From the NCBI GenBank assembly GCA_009694215.1, contig SHVN01000003.1, forward strand, positions 1 through 64,000: 64,000 bases of DNA. Reading direction: 5' to 3'. The DNA comes from Xanthobacteraceae bacterium (lineage in GTDB: Bacteria > Pseudomonadota > Alphaproteobacteria > Rhizobiales > Xanthobacteraceae). The translations under genes and the position numbers were made by a program. Below, one piece after another: positions 12,499-21,443 of the stretch. The stretch's first letter is position 1; each line of letters opens with the position of its first letter. The notes under the pieces were generated by a model. It made no database searches. It saw only the letters and a list, made by a program, of their open reading frames with translations, and had not been told where the DNA came from.

Positions 12499-12705
12499 CG
12501 GCCCGATAAAGGCGGGCGCTTGTCGGCTCAGTGGATTCCGCAATCGCCAGAGTCGGTTATTCGAACATCCGGAGATTCCGATTCCGGAATCCGCGCCTGA
12601 GTCATTTTTGTCACGGCTTCGAAGCATCGCTGTGCGGTTCCGCCCGCGCGGGATTCACCTCTGGCTGCCAGCGGGTTAGCGTGAAATCTGATTCGCGGAG
12701 CGGCA

Positions 12706-13917
12706 GTGACGCGCAACAACGATCCGATCTTGGTCGTCGGGGGTGGACTCGGCGGCGCTTCCGTTTCGCTTGCGCTCGCGCGCAAGGGCTTCCGCGTGCG
12801 CCTGCTCGAGCAGGCGCCGGAGTTCGGCGTCATTGGCTACGGCATCCAGCTCGGCCCCAACGTCTTCCCGATGTTCGACCGGCTGGGCGTCACCGACGCG
12901 GTGCTGGCAAAGGCGATCATCCCCAAGGCCGTGCTGATGATCGACTCGGTCGACGCGGACGTCATCGCCTGCGTGCCGACCGGCGCGGCGTCGTTCCGCG
13001 ATCGGTTCAAGCGGCCTTACATCGTCATTCACCGGGTCGACCTGCACCGCATCCTGCTCGACGCCTGCGAAGCGGAGTCCAACATCGAGCTGATGCCGCT
13101 GACCGGCGCCGAATACTTCGAGGACCGGGGCGATCATGTGCGGCTGCGGACCACGGACAACCGCACCATCGAGGGCGCGGCCGTGATCGGCGCCGAAGGC
13201 CTGCGCTCCACCATCCGCCAGCAGATGCTCGATGAGGGTGAGCCGCGCATGGTCGGCTTCGTCGCGCATCGCACCATCGTGCCGATGGCGGACGTCAAGG
13301 CCGACGTGCATCGCGAGGAGGTGGTGCTGTGGTCCGGGCCGGGCTTCCACATCGTGCACTACCCGTTGCGCGCCGGCACGCTGTTCAACATCGTCGCGGT
13401 GTTCAAGACCTCGACCTACCTGGAGCGGGGCGACATCGAGAGCTATCGCGCCGATCTCGACCGCACCTATCGCGACTCGCATCCGGCGATGAAATCGCTC
13501 CTGGCGATGATGGATCTGGAGCGGCGCTGGGTGATCTCCGACCGCGATCCGATCCGGCACTGGAGCAAGGGCCGGGTGACGCTCGTGGGCGACGCCGCGC
13601 ATCCGACGCTGCAATCGCTGGCGCAGGGCGCCTGCATGGCGATCGAGGATGCGGTCTGCCTCGCCGAGTGCATCGAGGTCGCGGACGGCGATATCGCGCG
13701 GGCGTTTCGCGCCTATGAAAACGCCCGGTACCTTCGCACCGCCCGGGTGCAATACGAATCCCGCTATCTCTGGGACAATTTCTACCACGTCGGCGGCATC
13801 GAGCGCGAAGCCATCCGCGATGCATGGTCCGCGCGCACCGAAGACGGCGTGCTCGATTGCCTGGCCTGGCTTTATGACGGCATCCGGCTGCCGCAGCGAA
13901 CGGGAGCCGCGGCATGA
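12706..13917 (+). CDS. FAD-dependent aromatic monooxygenase (3-hydroxybenzoate 6-hydroxylase / salicylate hydroxylase-like)
   Basis: GGGLGGASVSLALARKG dinucleotide-binding motif and GDAAHPTLQSLAQGACMAIEDA motif; GTG start, stop overlaps ddl ATG (ATGA). Confidence 0.8.
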   Translation: MTRNNDPILVVGGGLGGASVSLALARKGFRVRLLEQAPEFGVIGYGIQLGPNVFPMFDRLGVTDAVLAKAIIPKAVLMIDSVDADVIACVPTGAASFRDRFKRPYIVIHRVDLHRILLDACEAESNIELMPLTGAEYFEDRGDHVRLRTTDNRTIEGAAVIGAEGLRSTIRQQMLDEGEPRMVGFVAHRTIVPMADVKADVHREEVVLWSGPGFHIVHYPLRAGTLFNIVAVFKTSTYLERGDIESYRADLDRTYRDSHPAMKSLLAMMDLERRWVISDRDPIRHWSKGRVTLVGDAAHPTLQSLAQGACMAIEDAVCLAECIEVADGDIARAFRAYENARYLRTARVQYESRYLWDNFYHVGGIEREAIRDAWSARTEDGVLDCLAWLYDGIRLPQRTGAAA

Positions 13918-14834
13918 GCAAGCATGTCGCGGTCCTGATGGGCGGCTGGTCGGCCGAGCGCGAGATCAGCCTGCGCTCGGGCCGGGCCTGCGCCGACGCG
14001 GCGGAGCGCGCCGGCTACCGCGTCACCCGCGTCGATGTCGGGCGCGACATCGCCACCGTGCTCACGGCGCTCAGGCCCGACGCGGCGCTGAACGTCCTGC
14101 ACGGCTGTCCGGGCGAGGACGGCACCTTGCAGGGCCTGCTGGAAATCCTCGCCATTCCCTACAGCCACTCCGGCTGTATGGCATCGGCGCTCGCCATGCA
14201 GAAGGACGTCGCCAAGGTGGTGATGAAAGCCGCCGGCGTGCCGGTGCCGGAAGGCCGGGTGGTGTCCCGCCATGACGCCGCCAAAGGCCATGCCATGCCG
14301 CGGCCTTACGTCCTTAAGCCGATCGCCGAGGGCTCCAGCTACGGCGTGTTCATCGTCACCGAGCAGCACGAGCATCCGCCGCAGGAACTTACTCGGGACG
14401 ACTGGGCCTATGGCGAGCAGCTTCTGGTCGAGCGTTACATCCCCGGCAAGGAGCTGACCTGCGCCGTGGTCGCCGACCAGGCCACCGACGTCATCGAGAT
14501 CGTGGTGGCCACGCGGTTCTACGACTTCGAGGCGAAATACGCGCCTGGCGGCTCTAAACACCTGCTGCCAGCGCCAATTTTACCTTTTGTTTACCAAGAG
14601 GTCCGAAGACTAACCCTCAAGGCGCATCACGCCCTCGGCTGTCGAGGCGTGAGCCGCGCCGACTTCCGCTACGACGACCAAGCCGTGGGGACGGAGGGGC
14701 TCGTCTGTCTTGAGGTCAATACTCAACCCGGCATGACCGAAACCTCGCTCGTGCCTGAGCTCGCGATCCACGCGGGCATGACGTTCGATGGGCTGGTACG
14801 ATGGATGGTCGAAGACACCTCGCTGAACCGGTGA
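13914..14834 (+). CDS. ddl: D-alanine--D-alanine ligase
   Basis: ATP-grasp fold; HGCPGEDGTLQGLLE, EVNTQPGMTETSLVPE; dcw position. Confidence 0.93.
   Translation: MSKHVAVLMGGWSAEREISLRSGRACADAAERAGYRVTRVDVGRDIATVLTALRPDAALNVLHGCPGEDGTLQGLLEILAIPYSHSGCMASALAMQKDVAKVVMKAAGVPVPEGRVVSRHDAAKGHAMPRPYVLKPIAEGSSYGVFIVTEQHEHPPQELTRDDWAYGEQLLVERYIPGKELTCAVVADQATDVIEIVVATRFYDFEAKYAPGGSKHLLPAPILPFVYQEVRRLTLKAHHALGCRGVSRADFRYDDQAVGTEGLVCLEVNTQPGMTETSLVPELAIHAGMTFDGLVRWMVEDTSLNR
14551..14620 (+). promoter_or_regulatory. candidate internal regulatory element in ddl upstream of ftsQAZ
   Basis: AT-rich rare-codon patch containing TTTACC-N5-TTTACC (14579 and 14590) and CTAACC (14610). Confidence 0.35.
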
Positions 14835-15775
14835 CCGACGGCGCTCACGCGCGCGCGGCAGCCGGCGGGGCACCGGTCTCGCGACGCATGCGCGCACGCT
14901 CGAGCTTCGGCCTCGGCCGCAATCGGTGGACTCGCGCGCTGCGCCGTTGGCTGGGGCCAATCGACAACTGGCAGCTGCCGCGCGGCACGGGCATCGCGGC
15001 GGCGACGGCATTCGTTCTGGCGAGTGCCGCCTATGGCACGGTGCGCGGCGGGCATCTTCCGGCGATCATGACCGAGCTGCGCGACTTCCGTGACGCCGTT
15101 GCCAACGCGGCGGGCTTCCGCATCGCATCGATCGCGCTCGCCGGCCAGCAGCGGCTGACGCGCGACGAAATTCTCACCACCGCCGGAATCAGCGGTCGGT
15201 CCTCGCTCTTGTTCCTCGACGCCGCCGGGGCGCGGGCACAGCTCAAGGCGAACCCCTGGATCGCCGACGCCACGGTGCTCAAGCTCTATCCGGACCGGCT
15301 GCATATCGCCGTAACCGAGCGCGACGCCTTCGCGCGCTGGCAGCGCAATGGCAAGGTCCAGGTGATCGCCGACGACGGCACCGTGGTCGAGCCCTATGAC
15401 GACCCGCGCTTCGCCAAGCTGCCGCTGGTGGTGGGCGTGGGAGCCGAGACCCGGGCCAAGGACTTTCTGGCCCTGCTCGATCAATACCCGCTGATCCGCG
15501 AACAGCTCCACGCCGCGGTCTTCGTCGCCGAGCGGCGGTGGAACGTCAAGCTCAAGAACGGCATCGATGTGCGGCTTCCGGAGGCCGACGCGGCGCAGGC
15601 GCTCGACACGCTGGTGAAGCTCGACCGCGACAACAAGATCCTGAGCCGGGATATCGTCGCGATCGATCTGCGCCTGCCGGATCGCGTGACGGTGCGGCTT
15701 TCCGACGAGGCGGCCGCGGCCCGCCAGGACGCGCTCAACAAGAGCAAGCAGAAGAAGAAGGGAGGCGCCGCTTGA
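14831..15775 (+). CDS. ftsQ: cell division protein FtsQ (POTRA domain)
   Basis: Single TM followed by POTRA-like region (NPWIADATVLKLYPDRLHIAVTERDAFARWQ); GTG start overlaps ddl stop (start uncertain). Confidence 0.87.
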   Translation: MTDGAHARAAAGGAPVSRRMRARSSFGLGRNRWTRALRRWLGPIDNWQLPRGTGIAAATAFVLASAAYGTVRGGHLPAIMTELRDFRDAVANAAGFRIASIALAGQQRLTRDEILTTAGISGRSSLLFLDAAGARAQLKANPWIADATVLKLYPDRLHIAVTERDAFARWQRNGKVQVIADDGTVVEPYDDPRFAKLPLVVGVGAETRAKDFLALLDQYPLIREQLHAAVFVAERRWNVKLKNGIDVRLPEADAAQALDTLVKLDRDNKILSRDIVAIDLRLPDRVTVRLSDEAAAARQDALNKSKQKKKGGAA

Positions 15776-17088
15776 GCCTCCACGACGGCTTTATCCCGAA
15801 GATGAGGCCGGTGTCGCCGCGCCGGTCGGCGATCGTCGCCGCGCTTGACGTCGGCACCAGCAAGATCGTCTGCCTGATCGCGCGGCTCAAGCCGCAGGGG
15901 CCGCAGGATGTGCTGCGCCGGCGCAGCCACGGCATCGAAATTCTGGGGCTCGGCCATACCGAGGCGCGCGGCATGAAGGCCGGCGCCGTGGTCAATCTGG
16001 CGGAGGCCGAGGAGGCGGTGCGCCATGCCGTCGATCTCGCCGAGCGCGACGCATCAGTGCAGCTTGAATCGGTCGTGCTGTCGCTGTCGTCGGGCCGCCC
16101 CTCCAGCGAATTCTTCTCGGTCAACGTCAACGTCGCGGGCTCCGGCGTCACCGACGGCGACATCGCGCGCGCGCTTTCGGCGGGCTGTAATCACTCGGTC
16201 CGCGCCGGCCGCACCGTGCTGCATTCGATGCCCATCGGCTACGCGCTCGACGGCGTGCGCGGCGTGGGCGAGCCGCGCGGCATGTTGGCGCGCGAGTTCG
16301 GCGTCGACATGCACATGGTCACCGCCGACGTCGCGGCGGCTCGCAATCTGATGCTGGTGGTCGAGCGCTGCCACCTCGAGGTCGAGACCCTGGTGGCCTC
16401 ACCCTATGTGGCGGGCCTCTCGGCGATCGCCGACGACGAGGCCGATATGGGAGCGGCGCTGATCGACATGGGAGCGGGCACCACCACCATGGCGGTATTT
16501 TCCGGCGGCCGGTTCAGCTACGCGGACGGCTTCGGGCTCGGCGGCAACCACGTCACGATGGACTTGGCACGCGGCCTGAAAGCTCGTATCTCTGATGCGG
16601 AACGAATCAAGACGTTCTACGGAAGCGTGCTCGCGGGAGGTTCGGACGAGCACGACATGATTTCGGTGCCTGCGGTCAGCGATGACGACCGAGAGCCCCC
16701 CCAGTTCGTGTCGCGCGCGAGTTTGGTGCGCATCATCAAGCCGAGAGTCGAGGAGATTCTCGAAATGGTCCGAGACCGCCTGGCGGCTTCGCCGTTTGCG
16801 TCAGGGTCGCGCGCCCGCGCAATCTTCACCGGTGGCGGAAGCCAACTGACCGGATTGCCGGAGCTTGCCGCGCGCATCCTCAACCGGCCGGTCCGCATCG
16901 GCCGTCCGCTCGGCATCGCCGGGTTGCCCGAAGCGGCCAAGGGGCCGGCATTTGCCGTTGCGGCGGGCCTTCTGGTCTATCCGCAGGCGGCGCATCTCGA
17001 ACACTTTGAACCGCGGCGAACGCGGCACCTGATGACAGGGACCGGCTACATCGCCCGGGTCGGGCGATGGCTGCGGGAGAGCTTCTGA
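15772..17088 (+). CDS. ftsA: cell division protein FtsA
   Basis: Actin-like ATPase motifs (AALDVGTSKIVCLIA, GAALIDMGAGTTTMAVF, FTGGGSQLTGL); probable TTG start overlapping ftsQ stop. Confidence 0.9.
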   Translation: MSLHDGFIPKMRPVSPRRSAIVAALDVGTSKIVCLIARLKPQGPQDVLRRRSHGIEILGLGHTEARGMKAGAVVNLAEAEEAVRHAVDLAERDASVQLESVVLSLSSGRPSSEFFSVNVNVAGSGVTDGDIARALSAGCNHSVRAGRTVLHSMPIGYALDGVRGVGEPRGMLAREFGVDMHMVTADVAAARNLMLVVERCHLEVETLVASPYVAGLSAIADDEADMGAALIDMGAGTTTMAVFSGGRFSYADGFGLGGNHVTMDLARGLKARISDAERIKTFYGSVLAGGSDEHDMISVPAVSDDDREPPQFVSRASLVRIIKPRVEEILEMVRDRLAASPFASGSRARAIFTGGGSQLTGLPELAARILNRPVRIGRPLGIAGLPEAAKGPAFAVAAGLLVYPQAAHLEHFEPRRTRHLMTGTGYIARVGRWLRESF

Positions 17089-17203
17089 TGATGACCCGCA
17101 CAAGATTCACTTCGCGTTTCACCCCGAGTTCCATCCATCGGCCGGAGGCTGCCCGGCACGACCTGGCGGCGTCGCATGACGCGCGCCCAATCAAGAGGCA
17201 AAG

Positions 17204-18868
17204 ATGAGCATCAACCTGAAGATCCCCGATATCCGCGAGTTGAAGCCGCGGCTGACCGTGTTCGGCGTCGGCGGAGCCGGTGGAAACGCCGTCAATAACA
17301 TGATCACGGCCGGGCTTCAGGGGGTCGACTTCGTCGTCGCCAACACCGACGCCCAGGCGCTGACCATGTCCAAGGCCGAGCGCATCATCCAGATGGGCGT
17401 GCAGGTGACCGAAGGTCTCGGCGCAGGCTCCCAGCCGGACGTGGGGCGCGCCGCGGCCGAGGAGGTGATCGACGAGATCCGCGATCATCTGACCGGCGCG
17501 CATATGGTGTTCGTCACCGCCGGCATGGGCGGCGGCACCGGCACAGGTGCGGCTCCCGTCATCGCGCGTGTCGCCAAGGAGCTCGGCATCCTCACCGTCG
17601 GCGTGGTGACCAAGCCGTTCCACTTCGAGGGCCAGCGCCGTATGAGGTTCGCGGAAGCGGGCATCGCCGAGCTGCAGAAATGCGTCGACACCCAGATCAT
17701 CATCCCGAACCAGAATCTGTTCCGGGTGGCGAACGAGAAGACAACGTTCGCCGACGCCTTTGCCATGGCGGACCAGGTGCTCTACTCCGGCGTCGCCTGC
17801 ATCACCGACCTGATGGTGAAGGAAGGCCTGATCAACCTCGACTTCGCCGACGTGCGCGCGATCATGCGCGAAATGGGCAAGGCGATGATGGGCACCGGCG
17901 AGGCGTCGGGCGAGAAGCGCGCGTTGCGCGCGGCCGAAGCCGCGATCGCGAATCCACTGATCGACGACGTGTCGATGAAGGGCGCCCGCGGTCTGTTGAT
18001 TTCGATCACCGGCGGCAAGGACCTCACGCTGTATGAGGTCGACGAGGCCGCGACCCGCATCCGCGAGGAGGTCGATCAGGAGGCCAACATCATTGTCGGC
18101 GCGACCTTCGACGAAGGGCTGGAAGGCGTCATCCGGGTCTCGGTGGTGGCGACCGGCATCGATCATGTCGCGACCGCGGCCCGTCCGCAGGGCGAAACCC
18201 GCATCGCCGAGCTGACCCACAAGCTTCGCGTGGACACTCAGCGCATCTCCGGCGAACGCGTCGAACCGCAGGTGGCTCGTCTGGCTCCCGCAGCCTTGCG
18301 CCCCTCGATCGAGCAGGCCGCCACCGCGGCGGTGGCCGCGGCTCTGGCATCGCCGGACGACGTGACGATCCGTCCGATCACGCCGAAGCCTTCGCTGTTC
18401 GTTGAGCCGGTCATGGCCGATCCGGCGCCGCAGGACATGCCCAAGGCCTTCATCCCTCCGCAACCCGAGCGGGTGGGCCGTGCTCCGCGCATGCCTCGGA
18501 TTGAGGAACTGCCGATGCCGGCCCAGAACGAGATCCGCGCCCAGCGGGGCGAGGTCGAGGAACCGGGGCCCGAAAAGCAGCGGATGACGCTGTTGCAGCG
18601 CCTGGCGCAAGTGGGGCTTGGCCGCCGCGATGACAGCGAGGCACGGCAAGCGCAACACGCGGAGCCCGCCGAACGGGCTCAGATGTCGCCGTTGCCCCCG
18701 CGTCAGCCGGTCCGAATGCCGGATCCGGTGTCGGAATACGCCAAGCGGCTGCCCGCGCCGGCGCCTCAGGGGCTCGATATTCACGGCCGGCAGGCACTTC
18801 CTGTGAACAAGCCTGTGGACGACGACCAGCTCGAAATCCCGGCATTCCTCCGCCGCCAGGCCAACTGA
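17204..18868 (+). CDS. ftsZ: cell division protein FtsZ
   Basis: Tubulin signature [27 protein letters not shown]; long C-terminal linker ending in conserved tail ([16 protein letters not shown]). Confidence 0.96.
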   Translation: MSINLKIPDIRELKPRLTVFGVGGAGGNAVNNMITAGLQGVDFVVANTDAQALTMSKAERIIQMGVQVTEGLGAGSQPDVGRAAAEEVIDEIRDHLTGAHMVFVTAGMGGGTGTGAAPVIARVAKELGILTVGVVTKPFHFEGQRRMRFAEAGIAELQKCVDTQIIIPNQNLFRVANEKTTFADAFAMADQVLYSGVACITDLMVKEGLINLDFADVRAIMREMGKAMMGTGEASGEKRALRAAEAAIANPLIDDVSMKGARGLLISITGGKDLTLYEVDEAATRIREEVDQEANIIVGATFDEGLEGVIRVSVVATGIDHVATAARPQGETRIAELTHKLRVDTQRISGERVEPQVARLAPAALRPSIEQAATAAVAAALASPDDVTIRPITPKPSLFVEPVMADPAPQDMPKAFIPPQPERVGRAPRMPRIEELPMPAQNEIRAQRGEVEEPGPEKQRMTLLQRLAQVGLGRRDDSEARQAQHAEPAERAQMSPLPPRQPVRMPDPVSEYAKRLPAPAPQGLDIHGRQALPVNKPVDDDQLEIPAFLRRQAN

Positions 18869-18891
18869 CCTGCGGCGGCTGAAACCCCGTG

Positions 18892-18919
18892 CCGATCCCG
18901 GTGGACACGCCGGGATCGG
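18892..18919 (+). terminator. stem-loop after ftsZ, possible terminator
   Basis: CCGATCCCGG-TGGACACG-CCGGGATCGG perfect 10-bp stem directly after ftsZ; lacks a clear U-run. Confidence 0.45.
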
Positions 18920-19246
18920 GCTCCAAGCGCCAATCATGGCGGGGACTGTTGACGTAAGCCAATGATTTTGTTGTATTTTTCTGACGTAGCACGTATGTAC
19001 CGGGTCTTACGGTCACGTTGACGAGACTTGTCCGGCTGCTTGCCACTACCGTTATACCTACGCTCCGCAGGTCACGTTTGAGGCAGGTTTGCGGCGTTTT
19101 GGCGGTAACAGTCGGTAAGAAAGCGTGAGTTGGCGCTGTTTCCTCCTCGCGCTAAATTGTTCTCCGACAAGGGGGATTTCTGCTGGATGTGGCGTGGGAT
19201 CGCAGCGCAAGCTGCAAGTCTAACCTCCGACATATTTGGCGAAAGT

Positions 19247-19288
19247 GAGAACTTTCCAGGTTCTCAAGGGCTGCACGCTTCGCGTGCA
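19247..19288 (+). promoter_or_regulatory. tandem hairpins in the lpxC leader
   Basis: GAGAAC-TTTCCAG-GTTCTC (19247-19265) and TGCACGC-TTC-GCGTGCA (19272-19288). Confidence 0.4.
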
Positions 19289-19317
19289 TGGGATCGGACG
19301 AGCGTACATATTTGAGT

Positions 19318-20298
19318 ATGAAATCGGGCCGGCAGACCACGTTACGCCAGCAGACCGCGGTCAGCGGCATCGGAGTCCACTCGGACTCTCCTGTCACGCT
19401 GACCATGCTGCCGGCGGAAGCCGATACCGGCATTGTGTTCGTGCGCTGCGGTATCGACGGCCAGCCAGACCGCAAAATCCGCGCCAATGTCCGCGCCGTC
19501 ACAGCCACCGAATTTGCCACCGTCCTGGGCGACGCCGCAGGCCCGATCTGCTCGACCGCCGAGCACGTGCTCGCGGCGCTGTCGGGCCTCGGCGTCGATA
19601 ACGCCGTCATCGAGATCGACGGACCGGAAGTGCCGATCATGGACGGCAGCGCTGCGCCGTTCGTGGCCGCGATCGACCTGGTCGGCCTGGTCACGCTGCC
19701 GGTGCCGCGGCGCTATATCAGGGTTTTGAAGCCGGTGCGCGTCGCCAGGGACGATTGCTACGGCGAGCTGCGGCCGCATCCGCAGGGCTTCCGGATCGAG
19801 CTTGAGATCGACTTCGATCATCCGCTGATCGGCCGGCAAGGGATTGAGCTCGACATCGAGCCCGGGACCTTCCGCCGCGAGCTGGCGCGGGCCCGCACCT
19901 TCGGGTTCATGCGCGACGTGGCGAAGCTCTGGAGCGCGGGCTACGCGCTCGGCGCCTCGTTCGAAAACACGCTGGTCGTCAACGAACAGCGGCTGCTCAA
20001 TCCTGAAGGCCTGCGCTTTGCCGACGAGTTCGCGCGCCACAAGGCGCTCGACGCCATCGGCGATCTCGCGCTCGCCGGCTCGCCGCTGCTCGGCGCTTAT
20101 CGTTCGGTGCGTGGCGGCCACAAGCTCAACCATGCGGTGCTGTCGGCGTTGATGGTCGATCCTTCGGCGTGGGTTCTGGTCGAGGGCCCGGAAATCCGCC
20201 CCGAGATCCGGCAGGAGGTGCCCCGCCGCGCCATCCGCGGGTATGCCGACCTGGCCACCGGCCTGGTGGCGCCGGCCTATGGCCCGGACGTATCCTGA
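19318..20298 (+). CDS. lpxC: UDP-3-O-acyl-N-acetylglucosamine deacetylase
   Basis: SGIGVHS, STAEHVLAALSGLGVDN and HKALDAIGDLALAG motifs. ATG 19318 is preferred; the in-frame ATG at 19288 is possible. Confidence 0.92.
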   Translation: MKSGRQTTLRQQTAVSGIGVHSDSPVTLTMLPAEADTGIVFVRCGIDGQPDRKIRANVRAVTATEFATVLGDAAGPICSTAEHVLAALSGLGVDNAVIEIDGPEVPIMDGSAAPFVAAIDLVGLVTLPVPRRYIRVLKPVRVARDDCYGELRPHPQGFRIELEIDFDHPLIGRQGIELDIEPGTFRRELARARTFGFMRDVAKLWSAGYALGASFENTLVVNEQRLLNPEGLRFADEFARHKALDAIGDLALAGSPLLGAYRSVRGGHKLNHAVLSALMVDPSAWVLVEGPEIRPEIRQEVPRRAIRGYADLATGLVAPAYGPDVS

Positions 20299-20408
20299 GT
20301 TCGACCGCCATATTCCGGGCCGAATGTCCGCATAAACGGTCGGTCAACCTTTATTTTTCAAATAGATAGGGGTCGCGGGTCGGACCGCGCGGGGGCTCCA
20401 CGCATCGC

Positions 20409-21302
20409 ATGCAGACGCGCCGAATTCCATCAGCCGGTTTCCTGTGGCATGCGCCGCTCGCGCGGCTGCTGCACACCGCTGTGTTGTTCGCCGTGCTGGC
20501 GGTCCCGCTCGGGGCCTGCAGCTTGTTCAACAAGGACGAGGCGATCGCTCCCGACGGGCCGCCGGAAAAGCTCTACAACGAGGGCGTCTTCCTGCTCGAC
20601 AAGCGGCGGGATTTCAAAGACGCGAGCAAGAAGTTTGAAGAGGTCGAGCGTCAGCACCCATATTCGGAATGGGCGCGCAAATCGCTCATCATGGTGGCCT
20701 ACGCAAAATATGAATCGCGCGAATACGAGGATGCGATCTCGGCGGCGCGGCGATTTGTGACGTTGCATCCGGGCAGCCCCGACGCGGCCTATGCGCAGTT
20801 CCTCATCGGCTCGGCCTATTACAATCAGATCCCCGACGTCACCCGCGATCAGGGGCGGACCGAAAAGGCGATCACGGCCCTCGAAGAGGTGTCGCGCAAG
20901 TACCCCGATTCCGAATACGCGCAGAACGCCAAGCAGAAGATCGAAGTCGCGCGCGACCAGCTCGCCGGCAAGGAAATGGAAACCGGCCGCTACTACCTGA
21001 CCCGGAAGGATTTCACGGGCGCGATCAACCGGTTCAAGATCGTGGTCACCCAATACCAGACCACCCGGCATGTCGAAGAGGCGCTGATGCGCCTGACCGA
21101 GGCCTACATGGCGCTGGGCGTAGCGACCGAGGCGCAGACCGCGGCCGCGGTGCTCGGGCACAATTTCCCCGACAGCCGCTGGTATTCCGACGCTTACCGG
21201 CTGGTGAAGGCGGGCGGCTTCGAGCCGACCGAAAACAAGGGCTCCTGGATCAGCCGGGCTTTTGCCAACATCAAATCGCCCTTCGCCAGCAGCAAAAGCT
21301 AG
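20409..21302 (+). CDS. bamD: outer membrane assembly lipoprotein BamD
   Basis: Signal peptide with lipobox (VPLGAC), TPR-like repeats; conserved position after lpxC. Confidence 0.88.
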   Translation: MQTRRIPSAGFLWHAPLARLLHTAVLFAVLAVPLGACSLFNKDEAIAPDGPPEKLYNEGVFLLDKRRDFKDASKKFEEVERQHPYSEWARKSLIMVAYAKYESREYEDAISAARRFVTLHPGSPDAAYAQFLIGSAYYNQIPDVTRDQGRTEKAITALEEVSRKYPDSEYAQNAKQKIEVARDQLAGKEMETGRYYLTRKDFTGAINRFKIVVTQYQTTRHVEEALMRLTEAYMALGVATEAQTAAAVLGHNFPDSRWYSDAYRLVKAGGFEPTENKGSWISRAFANIKSPFASSKS

Positions 21303-21324
21303 GCGCCGTCCACAGCCGCGCGCC

Positions 21325-21424
21325 ATCATGCCCCGCGAATGCGGGGCATCCAGTATTCTCAGTCGGCTTGTTAGAATCGCACACGACTGTGTTTACTGGA
21401 TCATCCGCTTTCACGGATGATGAC
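21325..21424. repeat. paired-hairpin intergenic palindromic repeat, copy 3
   Basis: ATCATGCCCCGCGAATGCGGGGCATCCAGTA ... TACTGGATCATCCGCTTTCACGGATGATGAC. Confidence 0.83.
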
Positions 21425-21443
21425 CGTCGAAGTTGAGGAAACC

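Noticed and set aside
16696-16702. C7 tract in ftsA as possible frameshift site
   Set aside because: FtsA stays in the expected frame on both sides, so no lesion is supported.
19247-19265. GAGAAC-N7-GTTCTC as an SOS/LexA box
   Set aside because: The alphaproteobacterial LexA site is a direct repeat (GTTC-N7-GTTC); this is an inverted repeat, so only a hairpin/operator is proposed.
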